Source: Evernia prunastri (Eukaryota; Ascomycota; Lecanoromycetes; Lecanorales; Parmeliaceae). From it: a stretch of 64,000 bases of DNA. The notes beneath the pieces are model-generated. The model made no database searches. It had not been told where the DNA came from and saw nothing but the letters and a program-made list of their open reading frames with translations. Location of the stretch: NCBI GenBank assembly GCA_003184365.1, contig NKYR01000019.1, positions 1-64,000 of the forward strand, given 5' to 3'. Position numbers and translations under genes: made by a program. Below are positions 63,207 through 64,000 of the stretch, piece by piece; position 1 is the first letter of the stretch, and each line of letters begins with the position of its first letter.

Positions 63207-64000
63207 ATGGTCATCAATACCGATCCCTCAAGCCAGCAACATACCATTGTGGTTGTCAGCATTGTATCTCCCGTTGTCTGTAGCCTCTTTGTCGCGATCC
63301 GTCTTTGGACCAGAATCTTCGTTACGCACTCGGTTGGCTGGGATGACTGTAAGCTACCTCGTCTCCATCTCTTGTCGCCTGGTTCTTACCACGTGATAGA
63401 TGCTGCATTACTTACTTGGGTCAGTACTTCCTCATACTAGCCCTTACTTATTGTAACCTTACTCATGAGATTCGAAAAGCCCTTCTGCATAGCTTACAGT
63501 GTTCTTGTCGGATTAGGTGCGGTTGTCGCTGGTATTCTATAAGCTCGTATTGCTCACTAATTCCTAGGAACGAATTATGGTTTCGGTTGGCACACTGCCG
63601 ACATCTCCCCTGGTCGCTATATCGTGTACAACGAGGTACAAGATCCCCAGCCTTTGTTTCGACCTTGCCAACAAAGTCTCCCGTCTTAGTGGATCTTCAT
63701 ATCCTCAATTGTCTATCTTATTGCTTTACTCGGCTACAAGTTCGCCATTCTTCTTCTCTATCTCCGCCTTTTCGACATAGACAAGAAATTTAAATATTCC
63801 ACCTGGACAGTCATGTTCTTCGTCTTTGGCTACCTATTCAGCAATCTTCTGACACAAATTTTCGGCTGCACTCCGATTGACAAGTATTGGAAGCCGGAGA
63901 CTCCCGGCCACTGCATCCTCAAGATCAAGGCCGCTTATGCTCTCGGTTCTATGAATTTCATTTCTGATCTCTTCATCTTCATTTTACCTCTGCCAACGGT
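63207..64000 (+). CDS. Fungal rhodopsin-domain (SAT4-type) integral membrane protein, 3' end outside window
   Basis: Five visible exons: 63207-63348, 63400-63420, 63493-63516, 63568-63635 and 63690-64000 (continuing). Introns are 51, 72, 51 and 54 bp with GT/AG ends; all junctions keep the frame. Exon 1 encodes MVINTDPSSQQHTIVVVSIV and the first membrane helix ending in HSVGWDD. Later exons give AYSVLVGLGTNYGFGWHT, then YLRLFDIDKKFKYSTWTVMF, FGYLFSNLLTQIFGCTPIDK and a helix ending LFIFILPLPTV. The GWDDY, YLRLF, GCxP and LPLP landmarks identify the family of seven-helix fungal membrane proteins of largely unknown function. The exon 3 donor (GTGCGG) was chosen over GTATTC because it gives a 51-bp intron and the family-like GLGTNYG. 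Confidence 0.85.

Overview
The window is genomic DNA of a filamentous ascomycete (Pezizomycotina; a dothideomycete is possible but not proven). Genes have short introns with GTRNGN donors and CTRAY branch sites, most of them 48-90 bp. Several families are typical of these fungi: a Zn2Cys6 regulator, a fungal CorA-like transporter, a fungal rhodopsin-domain membrane protein, an aminoglycoside-phosphotransferase-like protein and a degraded HeLo-like/pseudokinase gene. I saw no bacterial or organellar features, no CRISPR and no convincing tRNA.

Region 1 (1-18.1 kb) is a tandem array of four diverged coiled-coil genes on the + strand. Copies 2 (4785-8216) and 4 (13897-18116, one intron) look intact. 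Copies 1 (1-2.7 kb) and 3 (9.9-12.65 kb) are broken by nonsense codons and frameshifts. All share long coiled coils and a C-terminal helical domain. Copies 2, 4 and relic 3 also carry a roughly 65-residue repeat beginning GW[TS]xxM that I do not recognise.

Region 2 (19.2-31.3 kb) holds ordinary accessory genes: an enoyl-reductase-like dehydrogenase (-), a Zn2Cys6 regulator (+) whose last intron contains a dispersed repeat, a 56-residue Cys-rich protein (+), a GNAT acetyltransferase (-), a 1400-residue CorA-like transporter (+) and a secreted Ser/Thr-rich protein with Kex2-type KR sites (-).

Region 3 (31.3-43.8 kb) is gene-poor. It has a frameshifted phosphotransferase-like gene (-), an F-box-like protein (-) and two neighbouring paralogues (-) sharing an unrecognised Cys/His-containing C-terminal domain.

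Region 4 (44.2-58.7 kb) is a cluster of six RING-finger genes, five on + and one on -. All have the pattern C-x-H-x2-G-x2-C, so the fifth canonical zinc ligand is replaced by Gly, and all share a pre-RING LP motif at near-fixed spacing. An alpha/beta hydrolase and a broken HeLo-like/pseudokinase gene sit among them. Several members carry nonsense, frameshift or repeat-slippage damage.

Region 5 (58.8-63.2 kb) is gene-poor and partly AT-rich. It holds the second copy of the dispersed repeat and a possible RING relic. The window ends inside a rhodopsin-domain membrane protein gene.

The overall picture is a fast-evolving accessory region with two local gene-family expansions, many broken copies and many minisatellites inside or beside genes.
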